DNA of 64,000 nucleotides from NCBI GenBank assembly GCA_026874595.1, contig CM049306.1:51682519-51746518 (forward strand). The letters run 5' to 3'. Under the pieces are notes generated by a model. That model was not told where the DNA came from, did no database searches, and saw only the letters and a program-made list of their open reading frames with translations. Origin of the DNA: Sipunculus nudus (lineage: Eukaryota; Annelida; Sipuncula; Golfingiida; Sipunculidae). Below are positions 1-13,900 of the stretch, in pieces (position 1 is the first letter of the stretch; each line of letters begins with the position of its first letter). Position numbers and translations under genes: made by a program.

Positions 1-187
1 ATAACTTATCTTACTTTTCAATTTAATAAAATGTCTGTTTGTTAAACCTGGCTTATAAGTATATTTGGAGTCTTATTAGGTAAGTTTAATTTGTGTAAGG
101 CTAGGGTTTAGAAGAATCCGAGATTCGACATTAAACATATAGGTCCTGAAACGTGCAAATGTTCTCTCTAAAACCATGTGTACGAAG

Positions 188-415
188 AATGCCGCGATGG
201 AAGATATGGAGAAAAAAACTGCATAAATGAATGTCCTGAGACATGCAGTGGTCCCTGTAACAAGACCACTGGAAGTTGTCCTGCATGCAAAGAGCGGTAC
301 CATGGTAACCATTGTGATAAACTGTGTGGGGAAGGTTGTCTTGGCAATGGTGCTTGTGACCAAAGCACGGGAGAATGCAAATGCGAGGGTGGTTACAAGT
401 CAGGGAAGTGTGAAG
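188..415 (+). CDS. RPTP exon: EGF-like repeat unit 1
   Basis: A phase 1-1 exon of 76 codons between acceptor AG at 186-187 and donor gtacgg at 416. It encodes CRDGRYG...CINECPETCSGPC...CPACKERYHGNHCDKLCGEGCLG...CKCEGGYKSGKCEG, with the Cys spacing of MEGF/laminin-type EGF repeats. It is closely similar to the exon at 726-950, which points to tandem exon duplication; the phase 1-1 structure allows such units to be added without breaking the frame. The open frame beyond 415 is intron read-through. Confidence 0.88.
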
Positions 416-3400
416 GTACGGAAGCTTACTTTAATTATCTCATGATCTACTTATCTTATATTATTCATAATGATACTAATTTTACAAATTATCTTATCAA
501 CCATTATATCTGGCATAAAAACTATACAAAACCAAACATTTCAACATTTTATCTATACTGTTTTTTTCTGGATCTCCTTATCTTTATTTATTCCTAAATG
601 AACATATAATTATTTTTTTTTCAATTAAGAGTTCCACCATTATCTCAGGCATGAAAACTATACAAAACTATATATTTAATTGTTTTCTATACTGTAAATA
701 ATATGAATCATTTACACATACATAGAATGCGATGATGGGAGATACGGAATAAGATGCAAGTACAATTGTTCTGCGACATGCAGCGGCCCTTGTGACAAGT
801 GGACCGGACATTGCCCCGAATGTCTCCATGGATACTATGGAAACCAGTGTGACAAAGACTGTGGAGAAGGTTGCCTTGGTGATGGTTCCTGTAAACAAAC
901 CACAGGAGAATGCAGATGCAAGGTTGGATACAATAAAGGCAAATGTGAAGGTACCGTAACATAAGAAGAACCACTAATATGCTATAAATTACCTCAATAT
1001 CCATATTACTGATGACGAAAATAATGGAAACGTGAATGTTGTGGAAATATTAACGTAATGAAAAGTCAAGTCCTTATAATTATTCATACTTGAGGATTTA
1101 TTGAAAATACCAATATCATATTCTTGAACACTAATGGCAGTATCTCACTGGGCTGCGACAGCTTGCGACTGGTTAGAGAAACGACAATTGCGAGAAAATA
1201 CGCGAATTAGCGACAATTTTCACTTGCAATCACACTGAATCTTACTTACGACACGTTTGCGAACATCCTACCAGTGTTTGGCCGAAAATTCGGCTGCAGT
1301 TTGTATACCCGTCGTACGAATGTCGTGCGATATTCACAAGACATTTGTGAAAATATTCGCACGACAATTCAGGTAGTATCTCACTCGACTGTGACAGCTT
1401 GCGACTAGTTGGGAAAAAATACGCGAATTAGCAACAATTTTCACTTGCAATCACACTGAATTGTATTTACGACATGTTTGCGAACATCGTACGAGTGTTT
1501 GGCCCAAAATTCCGCTGGAGCTCGTATACCCGTCGTGCGAATGTCGTGCGATGTTCACAAGACATTCGCACGACATTTGTGAAATATTCGCACGACCATT
1601 CGTGACCAGAATGTCAGATTCTCATTTTTATATCCAAATATTCGCAATGTAGTTTCATAGGTTGCAAACCCCTCTCAACGTTGTCTCGCAGTTCTCGCAA
1701 TTCCTGACTTGCAGAAACTGACTTGAGAATAGTTCGAGACATGTTTGAGACGGGTTTGAGACACAAGCGACGCCTCTGCGACTTTTTTTTTGCGAGAAAT
1801 TTTGTTTTGCGAATTTTTTTAACATGTTCAAATTTTGTGCGACATGTTAGCGACATTTTGCGAATCACGCGAGGAAAATGAGAACCGCCGCGAATGTTTT
1901 ACGACTCTTTTGAGACTCTCTCGCGAATGAATTTGCAATTTGTCGCAAAGCTGTCGCAGCCCAGTGAGATACAAGCTATGATATGCGACCAGAATGTCAG
2001 ATTCTCATTTTTATCTCCAAATATTCGCAATGTAGTTTAATAGGTCCCAAACCCCTCTCAAAGTTTTCGCACGTCCTGACTCGCGGAAACTGACTTGAGA
2101 ATAGTTCGATACATGTTTGAGACGGGTTTGAGACACCAGCGACGCCTCTGCGACTATTTTGCGAGAATTTTGTTTTGCAATTTTTTTTAACTTGTTCAAA
2201 ATTTGTGCGACAGTTAAGCGACACTTTGCGAATCACGCGAGGAAATTGAGAACCGCCGCGAAAGTTCTAAGACACTTTTGAGACCCTCTCGCGAATGCAT
2301 TCGCAATTTGTCGCAAAGCTGTCGCAGCCCAGTGAGATACAGGCTTAAAGCATGACTTGATTTTTGTAGTCTCGGTCATTGATACCCTGTGCCTCTTTAA
2401 TTATATCCGATTATCTGTAGAAAAACTATCTTTAATGTGACAGTGTGTGAAGAGGGATTATATGGACCGAGGTGCAAACAGACGTGTGCAGTAACATGCG
2501 TAAATGGATGTGATAAAACAAGTGGTTTATGCGTGTCGTGTCTACCTGGTCACTATGGCGACCGGTGTGAGAGCACATGCTGGCCTGGCTGTGACAACAC
2601 CACGTGTACCAAGAACTATACTCAGTGTGAGTGCAGAGAGGAGTATCAAGGTGACAGATGTGAAGGTAACCATTTCTATTAAAAATGCAATAACCAAATA
2701 TTATTGTACGTTTACACAAGGAACAGCGTTAATGGAGTTGTACGAGTTATAGGAACATGATGAACATGAATTTACTGGACTAGCATCCTTTGGATTTTCC
2801 TGTATTGCCTTTCCCCAATTCTGCATGATATATATGTGGCCTCTTGAGATATCTGGAATGGAACTATGCATGAATGGTTCGGAAAGGTGTTAAATACACC
2901 AAAACTATATAGATTTAGCTCTGTTCGTATTCATTCTTTAGCCAATAGCTTTTAAGAGAGAACACTGTTACTGTATGAAATGCATTTTTTTCAAACAGCA
3001 TACGTCAGAGGCAAGCCAATCGTCAAGCATGCCGCCATTGTGGTTCCACTCTTGATCTGTATCTTCTGCGTAATTGGAATTCTTCTGATAGTCACCTGGT
3101 TCCGGTTAGGTTGAACGTTTACGCACTTTAAAAATATGTATTTATCATAAATTTAAGTATCAGTGTTCTGATCTTCAAAGATATTAAGCGGGCAATATGG
3201 TGTGTCTGAAAGCTATTTCAAAATGATTAACTGCAATTTCTTTTTAACAAAAAAAGATTCACATATATTAGAAACGAATGTGTGGCGAGCTCATAACTTT
3301 GGGTGAATAATTACTAACGACACTATGTATTTTGTTTTAACTTGTCCTGTTTTTTTTTGTGATTATAATAGTGACATTTTATATCACAGGAAAGGAAAAC

Positions 3401-6400
3401 CACAATTTTGGAAGAGGTCATTTAGAGAACGGAATGGTAGTATGTATATATAACAAATTTTAACACGTTTTTTTTTAATTTGGTTTTGTTCTCTTTGTTA
3501 TTCTGACAAATGTATAAGGGTCCAGGTATATAGTGATTTTTAAGTTATAGAAATATTAAAATAATAGGAATAATGACACGTCGTCATACGTTTTAATTCC
3601 TAATACTTAATTCTTAATGCAGCCCCGTTTCATGTTGTTATCGTGCTACTGTACTTGTATTGCCCCTGCATGTCTCAACGAATACACCTCAAGCAATACT
3701 CCATACATCCTGAACTTGTTTGTTCGGAAAATTGAAGGGACAATTTTAAGGATTGCCGATAGATGCCCCCCCCCCCCCTCTCTCTCTCCCCCCCCCCCCC
3801 CCCCCCCTTAGAAATTAAGGTCTGCTCTCAACAACTCGTCCTTAAAATGACAAGCATTACAAATTCTCTCCTCCAAAATAAAATACTTTACATAACTTAC
3901 ACCACTTATCATGACAAAAAAATTGTTTTGTTAGATTTTTAACACTAAATTATCGAGATCGTACATTTTATTTAAACATTCAACAACATAGATTTATCAC
4001 GATTCAATTGACACATGCAATTTCCTACATGTAATCATCATGAGCTGCATTATTGAAATATTGCTGAGGAAATGACGCATCTATGAGATGATTGATTGAA
4101 GTATTACGAAATTAAAAAGTAGATATTCTCCTAAAAGTGAAGGGTACAATATGTACTTTGTACCGTACCCCTTATTAAGTGAGGGGCATGTCCCCTTGTC
4201 CCCTTGAATACAAAGCCCACGCTGTACATTTAACTAACTAAACTCAGGTGTACCATCATAATCACTGGGCATGAACATGTTAGTGTATCTTTTTTTTAAT
4301 AATGTATAGACCTGGAGCTTCACACGCTGTACGGATTGGACCAACAACAACGAACCGATACTTCTTTAACAGAAAACTTTCCGGTGAAGGTGTCGGATTA
4401 CCCTTTGTATATGAAGCAACTTCTTCGAAAAGAAGATGGTTTTGACGATGATTTTAAGGTAAGGGAAACCAATATAATAATTCAATAGTTAAGTAACAGT
4501 TTGGTCCAAAGATAATTTCTGTTGAATCTAGCATAAAGACTGTTCGAGTATATAAAACCAATTAAGTTTTTTTCGGTCGCACTATTAATTTCATACCTTC
4601 TATGTAATGGAACTATTAGTCAGCCATAAACATAAGTGTAATAATTAAAAATGTTAAACAAAAAAGATAGATATTAAGTATAAACGTCATCAGTACTCAT
4701 TTCGTTTTTTATGAAAGGGTTCTCAGGTCCGAAAAAGGGGTCTGGACCGCAAGAATTGGATTGAAACCCATTAAAAGGGATGAATACCCGCAAGACCCCT
4801 TGGACCCCCCCCCCCCCCATCTGGAGCCGCTAATTTCTGCGTTTGTTAATGCAAATCTTTTCCTACGCCTTTTATTCCAGAGAATTTCTATAGACCCTGT
4901 GAGCCCTTGGAATGTTGGCACTCAGCCAAAAAATTTGAACAAGAATAGATTCAGGAACATTATACCTTGTGAGTTATTACTAATTCGTGATTATGATAAT
5001 CATTTTATTTTAATTTAGAAATTTACCCCTTGACGATTTCGACGCTATTTCAATTGGTTTAATGTACTGAAATGCATAGTATTAAGCCATCATATTAACG
5101 CCATTGACTGTATGTATTGATAAACTGATTTAATTCGTTCATATAAAATGATTTTCCTTTTAGATGATAAAAACAGAGTAATGTTAAACAATGGAGAGAA
5201 CGGTGACTACATCAACGCCAGTTACATTAACGTGAGTGAATATCAGTTAAATGCTACAATCCTCATCATTTATTATTAAAAACCTTCGTTTTACTGGAAT
5301 TTCAAGTGATAAAAGCCATACAACACAGACAGTGTAATTGTGGATTATCTTGCATTTTCAGGGTTATGAAAGACCCAGAGCGTTCATAGCCGCACAAGGT
5401 GTGTTATTTATGTTTTTTTTTTTGTATTTTTTCCATATATTTGTTGAAGGAGGTAACTGCCCACCATTTCTTATTGCTAAACATAGTATGTATTGAGAAT
5501 GTACAAAATTCCATTCCGGTATCGGAATATCGATGACAGGGCAATAACACACGCTTACTCTCATTTTATATCCTCGTGTCAACCATGCCTGGTTACTACT
5601 TTACCTGCGGGCCCGTCATACCACTATCGATCATACCAATGAGGAACTCATGGAAGGCGCATTCGTTAGTAAAACACGTCCGTGGGGCAAGGCCTTCCAA
5701 TTAAGCCTGCAGAGGGCTCTCTGTGGGTGGGGCCGATCGAGAAAATTTTCGGCTCGTTGAGATTTTAGCCATGTGCCGTGCACCTAGACCACTGAAGCCG
5801 GAAATTCTGTTGTTATTTGCTTTATCATTTTAATACATGGACTTTCGCTGAAGCAGAGATGGGGGAAGCTTTAATGTGTGACAATCATTGTGGAGCAGCA
5901 GTATATATGTTCAAATGGTGTTAAAACAGTTTTAAATTACCTCACTGTGACATGTACACATATATTTCACATGAATAGAGAATTTCTTTATGAATGTCTT
6001 AAATCCAAAACTGCATGAGAGTTCCACTCAGATAAACATGAATAATTTGTTTGGAAAATAACTTCTTTAATTATATATATTTTAACAGGCCCTAGCCCTC
6101 TGACTCTTACTGATTTTACCATGATGCTTTGGGAACAGAGAGTACCATTAGTTGTTATGGTAACAAACCTTGAGGAAGCTGGAAAGGTGAGGTGTAAGAC
6201 AAGTTATTTTCTAATTGATTAATGTCTCGGCTTATATCGCATAATGTGTGTGTATTGTAAGAAGCCTGTTTAATGTATAAATAGTTTTCTATATTATTCT
6301 TTTTTGTATCTAACAGGTGAAATGTGCACAGTATTGGGCAGATCCAGGCGAAACAAAGAGAATCGGTAGCATCATCGTCACAAGTACCTCTGTGGTCCAG

Positions 6401-9400
6401 AAACCCCATTATATCATTCGACATTTAGTCTTCACACAGGTAATAACCTCCGACATGGAGATTATGTTTTCGTGTCTGTTTGTTTGTTGGTCGTGTTTCA
6501 GTGTAAGAGGGAAAATCCTGTCAGACATGCATGACAAGCCATGAAATCATTATCCGATTAGCCAGGAGCATCATTGTCATAATAGTGGGGTGGGCTTATC
6601 ACTGAAATGGTGGTCGTCGGAGGTTTACTGTATATATGTGGATTTTATAAAGAGTGTTTTGTTGGTCCAGTCCTTGGTTAACAGTATTAAATTCGTTATA
6701 GTTTGCCTATCATGGTGTGATAAAATTCATGATAAATTCAGAAATGGCATCTTTCAAAACACTCATCAAGTAATGTGACGCTGTATGTCACGATTATTTA
6801 TTTTTTGTTTTATTCACTTTTATGAAAACTTCCTTCGTCATATAAAATACGGCCTATTATCAGGGAAAGCATATAATTAAACCAGATATTCAAATTGGAT
6901 GTTAATACACAATAAAAGCATTGTGAACAATTTGTGATATCGAAAAAACAGAAACCGCATCGGAAAGCTGTCTTTAATAAACCACCAAACGTCCTTGAAA
7001 TTATATTAACATTCTGATAGCATGCGGGATAAACACAGGAATAAGTGTTTTAGGCAAATTATAAACAGGATGTGTTATATACATGATGGGGAGCTGTTGT
7101 ACTGATAATTCATCGTCTTTATTGTTATAAATAAAATAATGTTTGTGTATCCATATTAACATTTCCTCAACATGAAATTAGTTTTTTTTTCTTGATTTAC
7201 AGCGACACAACAAACTGTACCACATGTGTTGAACTTGTTTATTTATGATAATGGTGTTTAACGATTTTATAGAATACCACATATGGAAGTGACGAAATAA
7301 AAAAAAAATCTTGAAATAAATCATAATCAGATATATGCTTTACTACTTTTTTTTACTCTTTCCAATATAAGTCAAATCAAGTATGTTCATGCGTGAGCAG
7401 CTAGCCATATTTGTTTCAGCTGGTTATATTTTCAGAGTGTTTACATGACATGACTTTATCAGCAGCTGTCACCTGAGGCTGTTTTTGTATTAAAACAACC
7501 ACCATGACCGCCATAAGTGGTTCTAGCATGTTATAAAATATTATTCTCTGATTAAAAAAAAAAGTAAGGTTTCTCAAATATTGTGAAGGGAAAGTATTCA
7601 GGTTGCTTCTACCATATGCATTACAAAATAAATTGTCTAATTGGGAAATAATATTTCCTATGAAAATGGACTTTATACAAATTTAAAAATGAAATTTCTG
7701 ACAACGCAGGGTGGAGATGAGCACCAGGTGACACAGCTTCACTTTGTGTCCTGGCCTGACCACGGCGTCCCCACAAACCCGGCATCCTTCCTCTCCTTCT
7801 ACAGACATGCCGTGCAGCTCTACAACCCACGGGTCGGACCTACTCTCGTGCACTGCAGGTCATTGTTTGCTAATACATGTACTCTAACTGTGGGATAGAA
7901 AGCTAGGCTCTGGTGGGGCTGGTTTAAAAGAGGCAAACAAATAGAGTACTTCACAATATGTCTTCATTGTTAATTTCGGTATAGCCGCCATTACATCTCA
8001 GCGCCATCCCTTGTTCATTTTAAAATGAAACCCGTTTGAAAAAGGCATTATAACTGGCCTTATAATTACGCCTTTGTATATTCTTGTAATTTTGAGTGGA
8101 TTGCCAACGAGAACATATAACGTTTCACTGTAAAGCTTCTAAATCGTCCGAATACTAATTGGCGCATAGAGGCAAAAGCCGTAGTTTCCGTAAATAGCAA
8201 TATCTTGTCCAAGGAATCCAATAATCAGGAATAAGCCGAAACGTACTATCTTCTAGATTTAAGTTATGAAATTTCTTTCTTTTGAAAAAGTGTATATTTT
8301 TGGGAAATCTTAGAACTGCAAACAAATCAAGTCAGCATTAAAAGAGATCTAAAGGACTGGGTTGCGAAGCAGTTATTAGATATATAACTATAAGCACTGG
8401 ATTCTGAATGAAAACTTGACAAACTGTATATGATTATTTCAGAAGTATAACAATGTTTGCAAACTCTTACTCGTTTATGAGTGATCGATAAAATTCAGTT
8501 ATCTACTGGGGGGGGGGCATAAACGTGGTCACTTACACGAAACACCAAATTTTATAACTGCACGATTTCAGGATTACAACTGCACATTTTCCATTTATAG
8601 CTGCCCAAATAGGAGTCAACTGCATGTTATAATATACCCTGTTTCAACTATTTCACCCACTACTTAACCAAAGTTCTTCGCTTTCAATTATTATATACCA
8701 GAGGTTAAAATCATGACAGAAGTAGCTATAGTAAAATGTTATCAGTTACTTTTAAAATAATTAAGCCTTGTCGGAAAACATGGCGGCTGGCTACATATTT
8801 GCCAGGTTATTTATTATGATTTTCACTTGTTCAGTGTTTCTCAAGGCTTCCATTTTCACGGTCTCATACAATCAACTATATACATAATAAAAAGAATTAT
8901 TTAATATGCGCCTTAAATTTTAACAATCTAAAAGATCAACAAGGGAATATTGAGAGACTGGACATTTTATACATAATAGGCATGCAATATGATATACGGA
9001 TAACATAAAATATCTGTTGTTATTTATTATATCAATATTTTGCATTGTGACGCTTCAGGTATAGATAACGTATATGAGATGACAAAGAGGTTGAAATGTC
9101 AACGAAAGTTTACCTGTGTTGGTGGGAAGTCTTATATACGAAGGTTTTATTTTTGTGGAAAAATTACCTTTCGCGAATATCGCGAATTTGAAAACGTCGC
9201 GAACAAAAAAGCATAATGACCCTTTCCATTTCGATCTATAGTCCGTTTCACCACCTGCTTTCCACCTGTCTTTTGTCAAAAATTTTCTTAAACGTTTATT
9301 ATTTAATAATTTCCTAAAAAAACTACATATGGAAGTGACAACCTAAGATATATGGAGTTAAGGATTTTGCTATAAATCCACAGTTTATGATTCACATTTT

Positions 9401-10865
9401 TTTAGTCTCTTCACAATGATATGGCAGATAAGATGTGTCCCTGCATGAGTAGTTATTTTAATTTTAACTGGTTATAGGCCTACTTTTAGAGTGTTTACAT
9501 GACATCATTCAATCAGCAGCTTTCAATTTAGACTGTTTTTTTTTTTGCATGTGACCAATGACCATGACCGCCATAAGTAGGTCTGATATATTGTAAAATG
9601 TAGACTGATTTCTCATATTTTTTAAATAGTTCTTTTTCTTAAATAAGGTGTGAGGTAAGAGTATATTTACCTTGTTGAAATTTCTGTCCTTAATCCTCTA
9701 CAAAAATTGTTTCCCTTGTAAAGTAGCTAATAAACATTTTTCATAGCAAAAACAGGTGGACTTGGGGGGATGAAACAAACTATAGACACGTGCGTTCCCG
9801 CTGAGATACAGTCAGGGTAATAAGAGAACAGGAGGTAATACTGCAGATCTTTTTTTGCGGAATCCGTTCCTCCTATGGTCACAATGGGAATTTAATATCC
9901 CGATGTCCTATATCACTTGTAGTGCTGGAGTTGGTCGCACTGGTACGTTCCTGGCAATGGATTACCTGCTGAACCAAGCAAGAAGGGAGGGCGCTGTCAG
10001 TGTGTCCGGGTGTATTCAAAACTTGAGGCAACAGAGGGTCAGCATGGTCCAAAACGCGGTTGGTCTCAATATTTGTTTTTTTTTTATAATTTGGTATCTT
10101 GCACCAGCCATCTGACCTAAAGTCCGGTCACACGCATGATATATTAAGCACAGTGGGAGGGATAATTTACATACTCTTTTATTTTTATGTGATTTTTATA
10201 AAAAAAAGTTCTATGTCAAGTGGACAATAAGTAGAAAAATGTGAGGTAGCTGGTCTAAATTTGCCAGCAGTAGCCTCAGTATAGGACCTGTTCTCTTATC
10301 GCTAGAGATTAGGGTACATCATCAATTGTTATCAAAACTGGATTATCTGCATATTTCTAGACTATCCAAACACAGGCAAACCCTTACGCATAGATAATAC
10401 CGGACTGTTGTAGCAGTAGATACTGGTCTACACAAATGATTTAATTCTAAGACAGATTAAAAAAAAATACATCCAAGTGATTTGCTTTAATGACATAAAT
10501 TCCTCTCGTCTTTATAAAATGCACGTTTATAAAACACAGTGATTTATACTGTTATGTATTTTGGCATGAATGAAAGGGTCAATACATCTTCATCCATGAG
10601 TGTCTCCTGGAAGCGCTACTCTTTGAATCCACGGTGTACGACGTGGAAGCTTATGACCCGGTTTCTGCTGTGTCTTCCTCAGACATTCGCCGGCAGTTCC
10701 AGGTAAAAAATGTCATAATGGGCAGGATATAAAGCCTAGCCTTTTTATTGATTCAGCAGAATACTTTGGATCCAAAATTTATGCTTTTATGAATAGACTT
10801 TTTATCATTTGTCCGCTTGATCTTCTCCAATAAAAAACTTCAAAACATACACATTATTATTATTA

Positions 10866-10905
<40 letters not shown>

Positions 10906-13900
10906 TGCAGTCCATACCCATGTTTTATCACATACTTTTTCATACTAGGGCAGTATAAACATTTATGGTCAAAAGGTTGCAGAAGCTATTCCGTTTAAAG
11001 ATACCTGAATAATGTCTTACCTTGCATTTAATTCGAAAGAGACAAATAATCCAAAATATGACAAAATGTTAAAGATTTTTTCAGCGCCGGAGAACTGATT
11101 ATAAACAATCCAGGCAAACTGATGATGTAATTGAAATGAAGGTGATACGCGAACATTATGACGTCTATGTTGCGTCACGGTTGTCTAAGAAACACCACAT
11201 GCAACCATTGACATTGAAAGTGTAGCATGGAGGAACGTATAGTGTCCGACTGACCTGGGAAGACGCCGTCCACTGACAATCGGCGGAATAGCTGCTGCAA
11301 CCTTCTGGCAAGACAGGTTTATACTTTTTGACAAACACAAAAAAGTATCCTGAAAAACATGCGGACATGGGTGCTAGGACAGGCAATATTTCTCCTCTCG
11401 GCGGCCTTCGGCCTTTTGATTTATTTGCTTTGATTTATACTAGGTGTTGGACATACTAATGACTCCGGAAACACAAGGGACATCACACGAGGGGATCGAG
11501 CATGAAAATAAATCCAAGAACCGGAAATATGCCCCGGTCCCTAATATCAAATGGCGCCCTGTCTTAGTGACCCCTGTTACTGGACGAAATGCGTACATAA
11601 ACGCTGTTTACGTCGAGGTATGTTGAAACCAGGCATATATATTTAGTTTGCCCTCTTGTTCGTTTCGGTGTTTAATTCGCAATTTTCACGAAAGGAAAAA
11701 GATCGATTTGATAAATAAAAATAGCCCTTTTAATTTACTCGTAAATCAGAGTTTGGCATTATAAATAATGTCAGACCTTTTAAATCATCTGGCAAAAGTG
11801 AACAATAATTTTTACTCTTTCGATATTCAGTCGGTTATCTCTCTTATTGTAAAGATTTTGCTCGCACATTATATGAAATAAATACAGTTTTTAAAGGTAA
11901 TTCGCTGTGTAGGTTATTGTATAGTGCGAAAGCAATAACCCTCGCAATATAAATTTGTAACATAGTGAATATGAAGCCAACCACAGAAACATGATGCGGC
12001 GTATACGGCTATGTAGAACACTTGAATTTAAGATCAATATTGCTGATACATAACAGCTTTGATCCTTTCTTTGTTTCCCTAGGGCTACACCAAAAACGAC
12101 TGTGTATACGTGACTCAGTCCCCCACGGCAGACACAATTGTTGACCTGTGGCGTTTAGTGTATGACTACAAATGCCCAATCATCGTCGCCCTCAACAGAA
12201 CTGGCACTGCAGTAAATACATATTTGTTTCAGAATATACAGATTTTTAACTTGTATTGATTAATGAAGTTAGATTTTAATTTAATAATGTTTATTCATAA
12301 ACTGCAGTCTGATCAAAGTGAAAAACACAACAGAGGTCACAACACTGTCCACAGATGTTACACAAGATCAATACGATGTGTCAAAGCAGTACGCTCCTCA
12401 CTCCAGTCGTCCCGGGTAACCGCTTCTTTGTATAGCAAGAGTATTCTTGGTTCGACCATCAGGGTGGACACAGAGCGAGAAAGTGAAATCAGACCAATGA
12501 AATCGTGGTATCGCATTGTGCATCCAGCTCCAAATGTTAAACATGCGACACCCGTTCTCGCTGGTTTGATTACACTAGGACTGTAGCTCACGTTGTTCTG
12601 ATTCTAGGCCCTGAGCAAGACCCTTTGTTATCAGAAAAACGAGAGCGGGTGTCGCATGTTAAAAGTTTGGAGCTGGATGCACAATGCCATGCACGCTCTC
12701 ATTGGTCTGTTCAAACGTCTTTGCTCTGTGCACACCCTGAGGTCGAACCATATAACCTTACTATTTAAAGCAGCGTTTATATAAAAAAAGGTCTGGAAAG
12801 ACTGCAGTGTATAACCGCTTCATGAGGAGCGTACAAAGCAGTCAAGCTTTAGGTTCCGCCGTTACTATTTAAGTCTTATTTGAAGCTTTATATATTGAAA
12901 ATATTTACATCATTGAAAATATTCCTCAATTGTAGTTGGTCAGTTTGATCAGTGTCAGTACAAGTGGAACATTATATATATACATATACAGGGAGAATAT
13001 ATCCCCCCCCCCCTTTTTTTTTTTGCAAGGGGATGGTCAATCTTATTACCCCCCCCCCCCCCCCAATATTCACATAATAATATTTATCTACTGAAATTGA
13101 TATATATTAATAACTAAACTTTGCTTCTATTTCTGAGATTACTTTTAAATTCAATATTTCTAAACCTGCATGGTTTAGAGTTAACCTATTTTGGAAACAT
13201 TCTTTTAAAAAAAAAAAAAAAAACAACCTTATACTGAATTGAAATATATAGATTTGAAATGTGTCACATAGACAATTAAAGGTTAATTAAAAAAAGGTTG
13301 CCTACCCACACAGGCCTGCGAATTACCACCCACCCTTGAAGATAAACTGACGCCACTGACAGCACGGGTTCCATCTGGAACCTTATTATAAGTTATGATC
13401 AGGGCGGGAACCTCTAAATGCCAGATGGAACCTTTTCACTGGGAAAATGGTTCTTTCCCATGGGGGTTCTTAGAAGAACCCATAAGAACTCTTTTTTTTT
13501 CTTAGAGTGTAGCAAGTACGGTCATGGCATATATCACTATACACATCACATACAGCGCACATCCTTTTGATTATAGATAGTATTGGCCACCGTCCTAGGA
13601 TATTTCTTATACACTATACACATGCCAACGGGACTCATTACCTATTGGATAATGCGTAAGAGTAATTACAGGGGCCAAGCCATCCGTGTTGAAATAGGTA
13701 GCAATTTCGGACTCTTAATACCTGTTTTGCCAGGTATTATTCAATTACAACTCGAGTACTGTTAACAAGTGGGACACTAGTGCAAAGGAACAAGAAGTTG
13801 AGAAAAAAATACAAAATGGGAAATTAGAGGTCCTTTTCTGGTATGGCCTATGTGTTGCTAGGATGTTAGCATTTTACAAAGGCTTAAGGTTAGATTTAAG

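Noticed and set aside
1614-2236. Two similar minus-strand frames starting MIRK(M/V)SL.CRT
   Set aside because: They match each other because they lie in duplicated right halves of the MITE; their similarity is DNA-level and includes frame-breaking differences.
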